Below are positions 45,077-55,726 of a stretch of DNA of 64,000 bases, piece by piece. Made by a program: the position numbers and the translations under genes. The DNA is from Limnanthes douglasii subsp. nivea (taxonomy: Eukaryota; Streptophyta; Magnoliopsida; Brassicales; Limnanthaceae). The DNA lies in assembly GCA_036936605.1 (NCBI GenBank), contig JAUPFV010000001.1, positions 212,829,138 to 212,893,137 of the forward strand, written 5' to 3'. The number at the start of each line of letters is the position of its first letter. Position 1 is the first letter of the stretch. The notes beneath the pieces are model-generated. The model was not told where the DNA came from, ran no database searches, and saw only the letters and a program-made list of their open reading frames with translations.

Positions 45077-46200
45077 ATGCCCCCTAGACCTCGTCGAATT
45101 TCAGAGTGGCTATTCATTAGTAAAAAGTTCGAAGAAAAACTTGCTACTGGTACTTACGTTGAACCTCTACCTGAACCTCATGTAACCACATTCTACGGCG
45201 CCTGGCCTCCATAGGAAAATTCTTCTGCCATTATTCCCTTCGACATTTCTTTTCAGTCCCTCAGCTCTAACCTTAACTCCCACCTCGAATCCACGGGTAA
45301 AGATAAAGACCACCAAAATTCGTATGCCAAGAGGAAAATGCACCATAAAGATAGGAAAATCTCCAAAGAACAGAAATACTCCAAAGAAGCCCTCTCGGAA
45401 CCTTAAAGTCCGATCCCAGTTCAGATTAACAACCAACCTCCTCCTCAGAAAGCCGAAGCTCTGGGTCAGATCTACTAGTTACCCCCTCGATGACAGGGCA
45501 AAGAAGTCCTAGATTTACTCCTTCAAGAGTTACAATTAATGACGAGGAAGTTCAATCAGCGAAATACGAGGCCCTAAAAAACAAAGGAAAAAGAGTTGCC
45601 TTGGAAAACACCAACTTAAATAAAATTGAAACGCCCAACATAGATAAAAGAAAATACGATGGTCCTTCCTCGGCCTCCTCGAGTCAAGTATCTGCAAAAC
45701 CTCTTAAAAATTATGAGGAACTGTCTTTGAGAATTTCTCCCAAGTCCAAAGGTTATATCACGCTTCCTCTGGAACTCGACGCTATCGTTGGCAACAATAT
45801 TCGAGGCATAGGAAACAAACATTTGGTAATACTTCACAACATTACTTATAAATACTTCTTACCATCGGAAGAAACCATGATAAGAACTCGATGGGGAATT
45901 CCTTCATACATTACCATCAGATTTCCGGTGGAAGGTGAGACTCCCCTGTCCGTTAAAGACGACGAACTGGTCGTATACACAAAGATCATGAATTGGGGGC
46001 TGAGGTATCTCTTAGATCCATTCTTCATCGAATATTTTGCTAAAATCAACCTCTGCCCTACCCAAGCAGGTCCAAACATGTGGTACACTCTTATGTCGTG
46101 TATCATGGCCTCGAGAATTTTTGGTAACGAATTTTCTTTGAAGGAGCTCATAGGATTATCAGGCTTGGCAAAAAATTTGTTTTCCCTTTCTATTCACTAA
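45077..46200 (+). pseudogene. Element V antisense ORF (plus strand)
   Basis: Starts MPPRPRRISEWLF at the ATG at 45077 and breaks at a TAG (about 45212). After a frame change, a 236-codon open stretch 45490-46200 carries SPKSKGYITLPLELDAIVGN, GIPSYITIRFPVEGETP, ELVVYTKIMNWGLRYLLDP and TQAGPNMWYTLMSCIMASRI. It is antisense to element V pol (46159-47930, minus), the same arrangement as in elements II and III. It ends abruptly at the junction with the pol fragment, so its C-terminal coiled coil is lost. Function unknown; this is the longest intact piece of this domain in the window. Confidence 0.82.
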
Positions 46201-47930
46201 ACATAGAGACTTACCGTGCTGATCATCAATCTCCATATCTACTCGCTCCGAATGAAATTCGACCAAAAATTCTGCCAAAGCTTGAGCCATTATATCTGTT
46301 CGAGGCTCAAAAGTTATGTCAAAATCTCCCAACTCGACTGACCGTTTTGTCATTCTTCCCAAGATATCCGGCCTCTGCAATAAACCTTTAAGAGGGAATG
46401 TTGTTCAAACTACTATAGAATGCGCTTGAAAATACGGTCCCATTTTTTGAGCAACTATTACTAAGGCCAAAGTTAACTTTTCAAACTTCAAATACCATTT
46501 TTCTGCATCTAGCAAACTCTTGGTAATATAATACACGGACTTTAAAACATCATGCTCTTCACGAACTAACACATCACTGACTGCAAAATCTAAAAATGAC
46601 ATATAGATAATCAACTTCTCTCCCAACAAAGGTTTAGAAAGTATTTATGGAGACAACAAATACTTCTGAATCTGGCGAAACACTTCAGAACATTCTTCTG
46701 TCCAACTAAACTTACTGGCATTTCTGAGCACTTTAAAGAAAGTTGCACATTTATCCGAGGAACGAGAAATAAACCTGTTTAACGCCGCTAATCTTCCTGC
46801 AAATATTTGAACTTTCTTAATATTTCGAGGAAGACTCATAATTTTCAGAGCTTTTATCTGCACCGGATCAGCCTCAATTCCCTTTTCACTTACCACATAC
46901 CCAAGAAACTTTTCAAATCTAACACCAAACGTACATTTTTCCGGGTTCAACTTTAAATTAACCTTCGTCAAATTATTAAAAGTCTCTTCTAAGTTAGAAA
47001 AATGATCCTCATCTTTTAAACTCTTTACCAGCATACCGTCAATATAAACTTCCACATTTTGGCCAATTTGATCCACAAAAGTTTTGTTTACCAAATGTTG
47101 ATAAGTCACCCCCGAATTCTTCAGGCCAAACGACATTACCTTGTAGCATTATAAACCTCTCCCGGTAATGAATGATGCATTTTCTTCATCCCTCAGATCC
47201 AATCGGATCTGATTATATGCCGCATAGGCATCCATGAAAGACAATAACCGGTCACCCGACGTAGAATCCACTAGTTCATCAATTCGATGAACTGGAAAAG
47301 GATCATTTGGACAAGCTCTATTCAAATCTGTGAAGTCCATGCACATTCTCCACTTGCTATTCTTCTTCTGGACTAACACTGGATTCGAGGCTCATACAGG
47401 ATACTGCGACTCTCGAATATGGCCTATGTTCAGCAATCGCTCGACTTAAAAAACAAGTCTTCTTTTCTGTATGATAGGCCAAACATTATTCCGCACTGAT
47501 ATCTTCTGACAAACTATTACTAGTGGCACCCCTATTACGTCTTCTACACACCAAGCAAACATACTTAGCTTTGTGGATAAAAACACAATCAACTTTTCTC
47601 TAAACTCAACAGGAAGATTTATTCTTATCTTTAAAGTTTTTCCATCAGGATACTTATATTCTTCGTAATCATCGTCCGGAACTAAAAATTTGGGGGACTC
47701 TCTCGGATCATCACAGGGAATTGTTATTGGGAGAGTCCCCTTTCGTTGTTATGCTTTCATGACCCGTCTCCATGAATTTTCTTTGTGGATAACGCTATTT
47801 GGTAACATTCTCTAGCCATTTTCTAGCTGCTCCTTATTGGTCCAATAGTATTTCCTACCACGTACTTCAAACACTGGTGCACTGTAGAGATAGTTGCTCT
47901 AGCCATTTTCGCTATTAATCAAAGATCTTG
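46159..47930 (-). pseudogene. Element V protease end, RT and RNase H (minus strand)
   Basis: A single minus-strand frame from at least about 47740 to 46159 with only a few stops. Pre-RT: KLIVFLSTKLSMFAWCVEDV and WPIIQKRR. RT: KWRMCMDFTDLNRACPNDPF (about 47345), LLSFMDAYAAYNQI, MSFGLKNSGVTYQHLVNKTF, and YIDGM where the catalytic pair of YIDDM is reduced to D-G. RNase H: SVYYITKSLLDAEKWYLKFE, ending VELGDFDITFEPRTDIMAQA. A protease-end remnant (ARECY motif) extends to about 47930. The second RNase H and integrase are absent; the frame runs straight into the antisense ORF. Confidence 0.9.
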
Positions 47931-48422
47931 ATTTCAAATATTGATTTCTTTTATTTTACAAAAAAATTGCACCTCGCGACTTATATTGCCATCAAGATGA
48001 TCGGGTTTCGAACAAGATTGACATTACCATTAGGCTGAGAAATATTTTCACAGTTACTAGTTTATTTCTTAATAAAAAATTATACAAATTACTGGGTCCA
48101 CAGATTACTTCATTGTAATATAATTATGTAAAAAAAAATTGGCTCTTCGACAAGTATGATTCATTCTTTTTACGCTAATGAAAAGTCGGAAAGTTCCACA
48201 AGGAGATATTAAAATATAATTAAAAAAATAGAGAAAAGTTATCTTAAAGAAAATGAAGAAAATAGTTAGATTTTAATGTAATTCATTCTTTGGGTATTAG
48301 ATTAGTTTTAGAGAGAAGTTTGGTTGGAGAAGATGAAGAAAATTGTTTAGATTTTTGGTCGAAAACTTGGTTTTATATGATGGGTAAAATGGTCATTTTA
48401 CATAAAATAAAATAAAAAGTTT
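47931..48422. other. Noncoding flank, AT-rich, possibly Mutator-like interior
   Basis: No gene. The right half (GAAGATGAAGAAAAT repeated twice, AAAATGGTCATTTTA) resembles the subterminal part of the Mutator-like element at 17880-18060, and it leads into the terminus-like sequence at 48423-48471. Confidence 0.4.
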
Positions 48423-48471
48423 GATTTAAAGTCGCATTATAGCCAAATGAGGTCTAGATATAGCCTTGCCC
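48423..48471 (-). mobile_element. Solitary Mutator-like terminus
   Basis: In reverse complement it begins GGGCAAGGCTATATCTAGACC and continues with GCTATAATGCGAC and AAATC, aligning with the right terminus of 16711-18100 (GGGCACGGCTAAAATGAGACC ... TATAGTGAGACC ... AAATC). The opposite end was not found. Confidence 0.5.
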
Positions 48472-48483
48472 AAAAATAAATCC

Positions 48484-48716
48484 AGCCCATTATTAATTAG
48501 AATAAAATAGCTCCCATATTAAATTTCATATACCGTCGGGCCGGCGTAAGAATTCAAACCCTTGTGCAATGGGCCCGTTTGCGATAAAAAAGCCCAAATA
48601 CAAAACACAGATTGCCACCTAAAAACCCTAGCCGTGACTTGTCCCTTTTCTTGTATAAAACTGCTCTCTGTCATCTCGTTACTATCAGATTCTGATTCTG
48701 TATCTTCCATCAAAAG
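48484..48716 (+). promoter_or_regulatory. Site II / telo-box promoter-like cluster and first exon
   Basis: TGGGCCC at 48570-48576, AGCCCA (inverted TGGGCT) at 48484-48489 and 48591-48596, then AAACCCTA (telo-box) at 48623-48630 just upstream of a CT-rich stretch. In plants this combination typifies promoters of ribosomal-protein and snoRNA genes. A possible 5' splice donor, AAAAG then GTTAGA, lies at 48716/48717. No coding start is seen downstream before LINE C. Confidence 0.5.
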
Positions 48717-49216
48717 GTTAGACAAATGCTTACTAGTTACGAGTCTGTATGTATGAAATATTTTGCGCTTTCTTATTTTCGTTTGTGTCCGTTTTACAAA
48801 ATAAAGAGAAAAAGCAAGTCAGCTTCTTGTTTGGATCTCGATCAAAAACAGGTCCAGGCATTCAATTAACAAAAAACTTGCGACATAAAAAACAGAGGCA
48901 GTATCACTCGCCTGAATCTGACCGATCGCTGATGTTTCAGGCCCTTAATCTACTGCCATATTTTATTGTTAGTTTTTGAGTTTGCAAACGCACTCTGTCC
49001 TAAAACAATTAGTGTTTTGAGGCAATTTCTTCGTTTGCTATATGAATAATTAAATTTCTCCATTTTATTTTACCGAAGAAATCTCTGTTTAGGTTTGCTA
49101 AGTTGATAACTGGTATACATTTTTTGTTTTCATGTTAATGTTAGTTTCTATATACTGTTAGTATCCTAATTAATTGATACGTTGTAATATGAAAGAACAA
49201 AAGTAGAAGGATTTTC
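48717..49216 (+). other. Transcribed-looking noncoding interval
   Basis: Between the promoter-like cluster and the snoRNA candidate. Short ORFs only; no recognised RNA or protein gene. Confidence 0.3.
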
Positions 49217-49295
49217 TCTATGATGATGAAACAGATGACGAGTCTGATATCCATTCTTTAAATCGTGCGGACAATTGAGGCATTTGTCTGAGAGT
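49217..49295 (+). ncRNA. Candidate C/D-box snoRNA
   Basis: C box ATGATGA (49221-49227 or 49224-49230), internal D'-like CTGA at 49245-49248 and terminal D box CTGA at 49288-49291. C-to-D spacing is about 65-70 nt, within the plant range. CTC (49217-49219) could pair with GAG (49292-49294) as a short terminal stem. The upstream site II/telo-box cluster fits a snoRNA transcription unit. The guide region before the last D box reads TTGAGGCATTTGT; I did not find its rRNA target. It could be chance. Confidence 0.35.
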
Positions 49296-49355
49296 AACTC
49301 TCCTATCCTTCTATCTAGCTTTCAAAGTTTTCAAAAAGGATTTTCTTTCGTGTTT

Positions 49356-49370
49356 TAGTTTATCGAAATA
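49356..49370 (+). repeat. LINE C target-site duplication, 5' copy
   Basis: TAGTTTATCGAAATA, repeated exactly at 55029-55043. Confidence 0.93.
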
Positions 49371-49579
49371 TGAAAAATAGAGGCTCGAAGTTAGAGGATA
49401 CCGTGATCCGTCTCCACGAGGCTTCTCCAGGATTTGCTCTGTTCTTGAAGGTATGATGATTCATACTTCTTCATCTTAATTCTTCCGCTTCATATCCCTG
49501 ATTCAATGGAGATGTAGGTATATAGTAATGAGTTTCAAAACCAAGAATTCCCTGTTTTTCAAACTAGAAACATAGAAGG

Positions 49580-50285
49580 GATAAAAGTGAATAAGGAGTT
49601 AGCTGATATTATGAAACAGAAATAATAATCGCCATCTCAATTTCAAACCAGAAACAGTGAAAGAAAATCTGGAGCATATTTCTATCCAGTTTGATCTCTC
49701 AGTTAAAGATCATTTGGTCCATCTTCTAAAAACAATTTTGATAGGAAAATTTATTAATGGATTGCCAATAAGATCCATATTAATCCAATCCTCGCATGAT
49801 TTCAAATTCAAGGGGAGTTACAACATGAAACCGTAACGAGGATCTTATGTTGACTCACGATTTCTATTGTGTGGGCTAGGACAAAAAGATTACTTGAATA
49901 CATTCTCTCGATTTCTATTGTGTGGGCTAGGATCGAAAGATTACCAGCATACCTTTACAATTCTACATTAATGAGATAAAAATAGAACTCACAAGAATGC
50001 TTGCTTCGTTTTGATAGAATTAGATGCTACCAGGAAGGTTCATTACGGTACATGAGTGGGTTTTGGAAGGAATGATGGATGTTGGCTATATGTGAGTTAC
50101 AAAAATCTCCCACAATACTGCGATCATTGTTATCATATGGTACATAATCTTCAGAATTGCAAGAAACTTTCGCAAACATCACCAGAAAAGAAAACATAGA
50201 TCGGCAAGGGATGATAATTTACAAGCAAGTTCTGATAAATGTGGATGAGAATGACAAGGATGATTTCAATTAACCAAAAAAGAAA
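49580..50285 (+). pseudogene. LINE C ORF1
   Basis: A decayed version of LINE B ORF1: HISIQFDLSVKDHLVHLL (about 49675-49730), FKFKGSYN (about 49805), then DATRKVHYGT, a TGA, VGFGRNDGCW and the CCHC knuckle CDHCYHMVHNLQNC (about 50120-50160). The TGA just before VGFG falls at the same aligned codon as the TAG of LINE B ORF1. Several other stops and frame changes. Confidence 0.8.
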
Positions 50286-50603
50286 ACTTGTTAAATCTTA
50301 AATATTTAACAAAAGAGTCAATCAAGATCAAGATTTAAATACTTTTGATGAAAGAGAAGTAATTGAAGCCATTGAAACTCTTGATCAAGGTTCTAAACAC
50401 AATAATTCTCTTGAATATGAAAATCTATATTCTTGAAAAAATTCCCTTGATCGAGAGAGTATAAACGGTATTCCCACTTTCAAAGCAAAGAAAACTGAAT
50501 TGAAATTTAATGATATTTTGAACAAGTGAAAACAACTTAGCAAAACTTAGCATCAAATCTCTTACATACTTAGGGAACAACAGATTTAAATCTCTTCTAG
50601 ATA

Positions 50604-53600
50604 ATGATAAAGATCGTTAAATGTGAGAGGTATCAATAACAACTCGACAATGAGGAGAAATTGATGATTAACAAGGAAAAATTAATCTTTTAGCCATCCA
50701 AGAGCTTATGGTCAAGATTGAGAAGAATGAAGAAATTGTTGTTGGACATTGTTACTCTAATTATGCTGCCAACAAATCTAATAAGATATAGCTATTCTGG
50801 AATGAGGATATCAGTCTGAAGATTCTTATTAACCATGTGCAATGTTTGCATATTGAAATGTTACATCCTGATTTAGAGAACAAAATTATCTTAACTTCTA
50901 TTTACGCAAAATGTCAAAGATTACAAAGGAATGAATTATGGGATACTCTCAGGAATATTGCATCTACCAATCAAAGTTGGCTTACTGTTGGTAACTTTAA
51001 CGTTATTGCTTCTGTTGAGGATAAAATTGGTTGTGATGCGCTGTGTCAATATAACATCGAGGATTTCAATGATTTCATTAAAGATTGTCACTTAGAGGAT
51101 GTTGGATTTGCTGGATCTAAGTTCACCTAGAATAGAAACACAAAGTGAAAACGATTAGATAGAGCTATTTTCAACTCTCATTGGACCGCTCTATTCAAGG
51201 AAACTCAGGTTCTTCACAAGTTCTGACCATGCTCCTCTTCTAATAACTACTAATGTTAATAACTATACTAATAAACAGAAATCCTTTAAGTTTATGAACA
51301 TGTGGTCCTTTGATGATAGTTTTTTTAGTACAGTTGAGCAGAATTGGAACCTCTATTCATATCTTATGGCACACCCTAAGAAGATTGAAAAATTTCTTAA
51401 AAGAATTGGAACATAAGTCACTTTGGTGATATTTTAAGCAAGTTTGACCAGACTGAAGACGATGTTAGAAAGTGGGAATCCTTATTTATCAATACTAACA
51501 ACTCTGATTCTAAATAAATCAAACAACATTTACCTTCAAGCATTAAGGATGGGGATCGTAACACTAAAGCTTATCATTCTTATGTTTCAAGAAGAATGAG
51601 GAAGGATGTGATTCAGAGTATAAAAGATGATATTAAATGGATCTATGGCTCTAATGCTATTGGGAAGTCTGCCGAAAACTTTTTTCAAAATATATTAAGT
51701 GAACCTCCTTATAGTAGTATTGATGAAGAAATGAATATGATGCAGCATGACATCTTTGACAGTATTACAAACCTGGCAACCAATGAGGAAAATATATCTC
51801 TTACAACTACTACCAATGAGGATGAAATTTAGAATACTATTATCACAATGAATCCTAACAGTGCTGCTGGGATCGATGGTTATAACATCTTCTTCTTTAA
51901 AGTCTGTTGAAAGACTATCAAAGGTGATATGTGTAATGGATTCAATGATATCCTTCAAGGTCATAGTATTCCTTCTAGTATATTCGTAACAGGTTTATGT
52001 TTGATCCCTAAAACTATTAATCCTACTAGCAGGAGTAATTACAGACCTATTGGCCTATGTACTATGTTAAACATGTATCTATCTAAGTTGCTTAATAATA
52101 CATTATCCAAAGTTCTTCTAATATAATCTCTTCATACCAAGGGGCTTATGTTAGAGAAAGAACTATCTATGGAAACATCCCGATAACAAAGGAAATGGTC
52201 TATGATTTAAACAAAATACCAAAAACTAGTAACCTAATGATTCAACTAGACATGACAAAAGCTTTTGATAAACTTTTTTTTGCTTTTATATCAATTTTTT
52301 TAATGTGTTTTGGTTTCTCCAGTAACTTTATGAATTTAATAAATAAGCTGATAAGGAATGTCAATATACCCATGCTAGTTAACAGGAATTTTGTGGGCTA
52401 TTTTAACCCTAAAAAAGGCCTGAGACAAGGAGATCCTTTATCTCCAAGTCTCTTTATAATAGGGGAGGACGTGTTAACAAGTGGTCTATTTAATCTCTTT
52501 AACTCAAACAAGACAATGTAATTCTCTTATAGAATTGATTACTTAGTCATTTGTTTAGCATTTGCTAACGACATTCTTATATTTACTAATAATTTACAGA
52601 GTTCCATTGATAAGCTAAGCAGGTATTTGGAAAGCTACCAACAAATTTCTAGATATTCGATTAACAAAGAGAAGAATAAGGTCATTGTTTCCAACAGAGT
52701 TAATCAAAGCAAAAAAGATACTATTACTAGGCTCACTGGATTCTCTGCGGATTGTCTCCCTACAGACTACCTTGGCATCACGTTAAATATTAACAACAAA
52801 TCATACAACTACAAGAGGATTTTAGACAAAGTCAACTTAAAGATCAGTGAATAGGAAAGCAAGCATCTCTCCTATAGGGGAAGGTTTACTTTAATAACCT
52901 TTGTTTTGATTTCTATCCCTAGTTATTGGATGCAAAACACTTTAATGCCTCATTGCATAATTAAAAGACTTGAGTTGATCTTCAACAAATTTTTATGTAG
53001 GTCCAATTACTCTGAAAAAAGTATTCATTGGTCCAAATGGACTTACTTATGTAGACCATATGAAAAAAGAGGCCTAAATATCAAGATGCTCACTGATATC
53101 CAGAATACCTTTTCTCAAAAATTCTGGTTTATCTTTAGAAAGATTAACACTATTTGGGCCAATATTATGCATAATATATATTATAGAACTTCTCATCCAA
53201 TCAAGTCCAATTATAATAAATTCGGTTCACTAACTTGGAAAAGACTTTTAGGTATCAGACACACTGCAGAAAGTAATATCAGATGGCTTATTGGCAAATG
53301 AGACATGGACTTCTGGTGTGACGACTTGCATAACCATTCTTCTCCGGTGAACATGAATAACATGGAGAATAACACCTGGATCCTGGGTACGAAATTAAAG
53401 ACCTATTGGAAGGAGAATGTTTGGGATGTGAATACTTTGGAAATTTTTCTCTCCACTGATAGGATCAATCAAATAAAACAATACAACATCAACTCAAGCA
53501 AAGAGGATACTATGATTTGGAAAGTATCCAGTGATCTGAATTTCAACACAAAACAAACTTGGAATAACATCAGAAAGCACTACAAGTATTCTAGTTTATT

Positions 53601-54637
53601 CGAAAAAATCCGGAATGGGGTTACTCCAAGGAAGTTTTCTTTCATTCTCTGAAAACTCTTATAGAACTACATTCACATTGATTCTATAATGCAGAAGAGA
53701 TATTTAAACCTTGCATCTAAATGTCAATTCTGTAATAATTCTGAAGACATTAATCATCCGTTTGTCAATTGCAGTTATTCCTAGCAAATATGGTCACATT
53801 TCGCAACCTTGTTCAACATCAAGATTGAAATATTCATGGTAGTAACACATGGTGTTAGGAACTGGTTCCGTTCTCATCCAGTAAGGTTTATATAACATAT
53901 GTTATACCTGCTGTTATCTGTTGGGTTGTCTGGTATAATCGTAATCATGCTAAATATAAAGAGAAGTATGATACTGTATATACTATTATCAATCATATAA
54001 ATCAGGTCATAGTTGGCCTTGACATATCCAACATTCTTCATAGAAAACACTAGTCTAACTCTTTAAATGCAAGATTATCAATGGGTTGTCTATCGATTGA
54101 CAGCAAAAAAGACAAGCCTCATTACCTCAAATGGATGGCTCCTCTTGAAGACAGAATCAAAATGAACATTGACGCTGATTGTAATAGAAACGGCGAGTCC
54201 AGTGAGGGCGTTATCTTTAGAAACAATTTAGCTACATAATCCATAGAGAGGGTAACACTTTTGGCAATCTGTCTCCGCTTATGGCCGAATCCTGAGTCTT
54301 ACTTGAAGGCTCGTTAATCTGCAAGGATGAGAAATGGAATAAGGTAGACACTGAATCAGACTGTTTAATGTTGATTAATCTAATTGCTAAATGAAAATCT
54401 CTCTGGTACCTGAAGCCATTGTTATCCATATGCAGAAATATAATTGGATCCAAAATGAATATTAAGCACATCTCCAGAGTCCAGAATCAAGCTACAGATT
54501 GGCTTGCTAAATGGACTCTGAGATACAAGAAAAAAACTCATTTTCTTTCATTTACAAACCCCAAATCATATTTTGGCTATTGTCATTTTAAAAAGTATGG
54601 GACTTGGCTACTTCTACGAAAATACAGAGTAACTTAG
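50604..54637 (+). pseudogene. LINE C ORF2: endonuclease-RT-RNase H remnant
   Basis: Starts at the ATG at 50604, 3' of ORF1. Endonuclease: AIQELMVKIE, TSIYAKCQRLQRNELWDTL, TVGNFNVIAS, then [19 protein letters not shown] (about 52240), [12 protein letters not shown] (about 52420), and FAND at about 52560 in place of catalytic FADD. Zinc region: CQFCNNSEDINHPFVNC (about 53727). RNase H: MNIDADCN (about 54160) to NQATDWLAKW (about 54487). Stops at 51128, 51146, 51830, 51908, 52852 and 53650 face Trp in LINE B. TAA 52519 lies at the same place as TAA 4715 in LINE B. Confidence 0.9.
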
Positions 54638-55028
54638 CACTGTTATTTTTCAGAAATTATTCGTTTTCTGCTCTTTGTTGTTTCTTCAAATTTCAGGGAA
54701 TTTCATAACATCATCAAAGCTCCATATTCGAATAACTGTCTTTCGTTTCCTTCTACTGGAAATGCTTTTGGAAATAGAGGTTGCTGTTACAAATCAAGAT
54801 TTCTTTGCAAAGAGAGTAGTTGAAGATTTAAGATAATTTGATGCTAAAGATTTTGGAATTATTTGGTGAAGAAGATGAGATAAAACAATTTTATTTTCTG
54901 TAGAAATCTATTGTTATAATTTGAGTTCAAACAAAAAATGGTGTTTGGCGCTACTTTTTCGTTCAAACCAAATTTTGGCGCACTTGAGGTGTATCCCTCA
55001 TTAATAAAATATTATATTGCTTAAAAAA

Positions 55029-55043
55029 TAGTTTATCGAAATA
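55029..55043 (+). repeat. LINE C target-site duplication, 3' copy
   Basis: Exact copy of 49356-49370 after the A tail. Confidence 0.93.
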
Positions 55044-55151
55044 GTTTTTGTAAAAAACTGTTTCAGATACTCTTTATAAAAGCTAAATTGTTAAATTTTG
55101 ATGTGTTTAATTGTTGTTTTGGCAAGTTAAATAAAGCTCATACTCGTATCC

Positions 55152-55200
<49 letters not shown>

Positions 55201-55690
55201 CTTTTTCCATTTTGTTTCTTTTAGATAATCAACTTTTGATAGGCAATATGTATGCTTTTGATTTTTTTATTTTTTAAATTTGTATTAAGCTTGTGGCTCA
55301 ATTTCGTAAGGAATTCTCCTTTCGATAATAAAACAATTATGTAAACAACAAATTTTTTATTGATATTTTAGATGACTTGAATTCTCAAAAGTATATAATT
55401 TTGATTTCGAAAATATATGCAACAATGAATTAAAAATAATGATTTTAGGTCGATCAACATATATATTATTTTTCAGTAGAATCATATCAAAAAAATTAAA
55501 TGAAAGAATATATACTATGCTACTAAAGACAATATTTTAGGAGTAAAGAGTGTTAGTTAAATGGAAGAACATTCCATATATCACTAGCCAAAACCATTAA
55601 TCTAAAAGATATTAAGAATTTTTTTACCAAAAAGATAAAAACAAAAATCAAGCCAATTAAAAGATTTCTTACCACTAAAGCTCTAAACTC
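55044..55690. other. AT-rich flank with an (AT)21 microsatellite
   Basis: About 42 bp of alternating AT at 55156-55198. The rest is AT-rich without a gene. The last part (from about 55540) may be the remains of LINE D ORF1. Confidence 0.5.
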
Positions 55691-55726
55691 TAAAGGGACA
55701 TCTAGGCCATTCAAACCTAATCATAA

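Larger units (their letters stand above)
49371..55028 (+). mobile_element. LINE C: full-length but decayed L1-type LINE
   Basis: 5.66 kb, bounded by a perfect 15-bp TSD, with ORF1 and ORF2 remnants in order and an A-tailed 3' end (AATAAAAT ... TTGCTTAAAAAA) like that of LINE B. ORF1 and ORF2 carry many stops; at least six ORF2 stops sit where LINE B has Trp. It inserted downstream of the site II/telo-box cluster. Confidence 0.92.

Noticed and set aside
48840..48980. A second C/D-box RNA (CTGATG near 48936 and several CTGA).
   Set aside because: The box order and spacing are wrong and no terminal stem is present.
49370..49450. A 27-codon open exon starting MKNRGSKLEDTV and ending at a good splice donor, apparently a host gene downstream of the site II/telo-box promoter.
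   Set aside because: It lies immediately inside LINE C: the 15-bp target-site duplication ends at 49370, so this is the LINE leader. The ATG is partly formed by the duplication itself.
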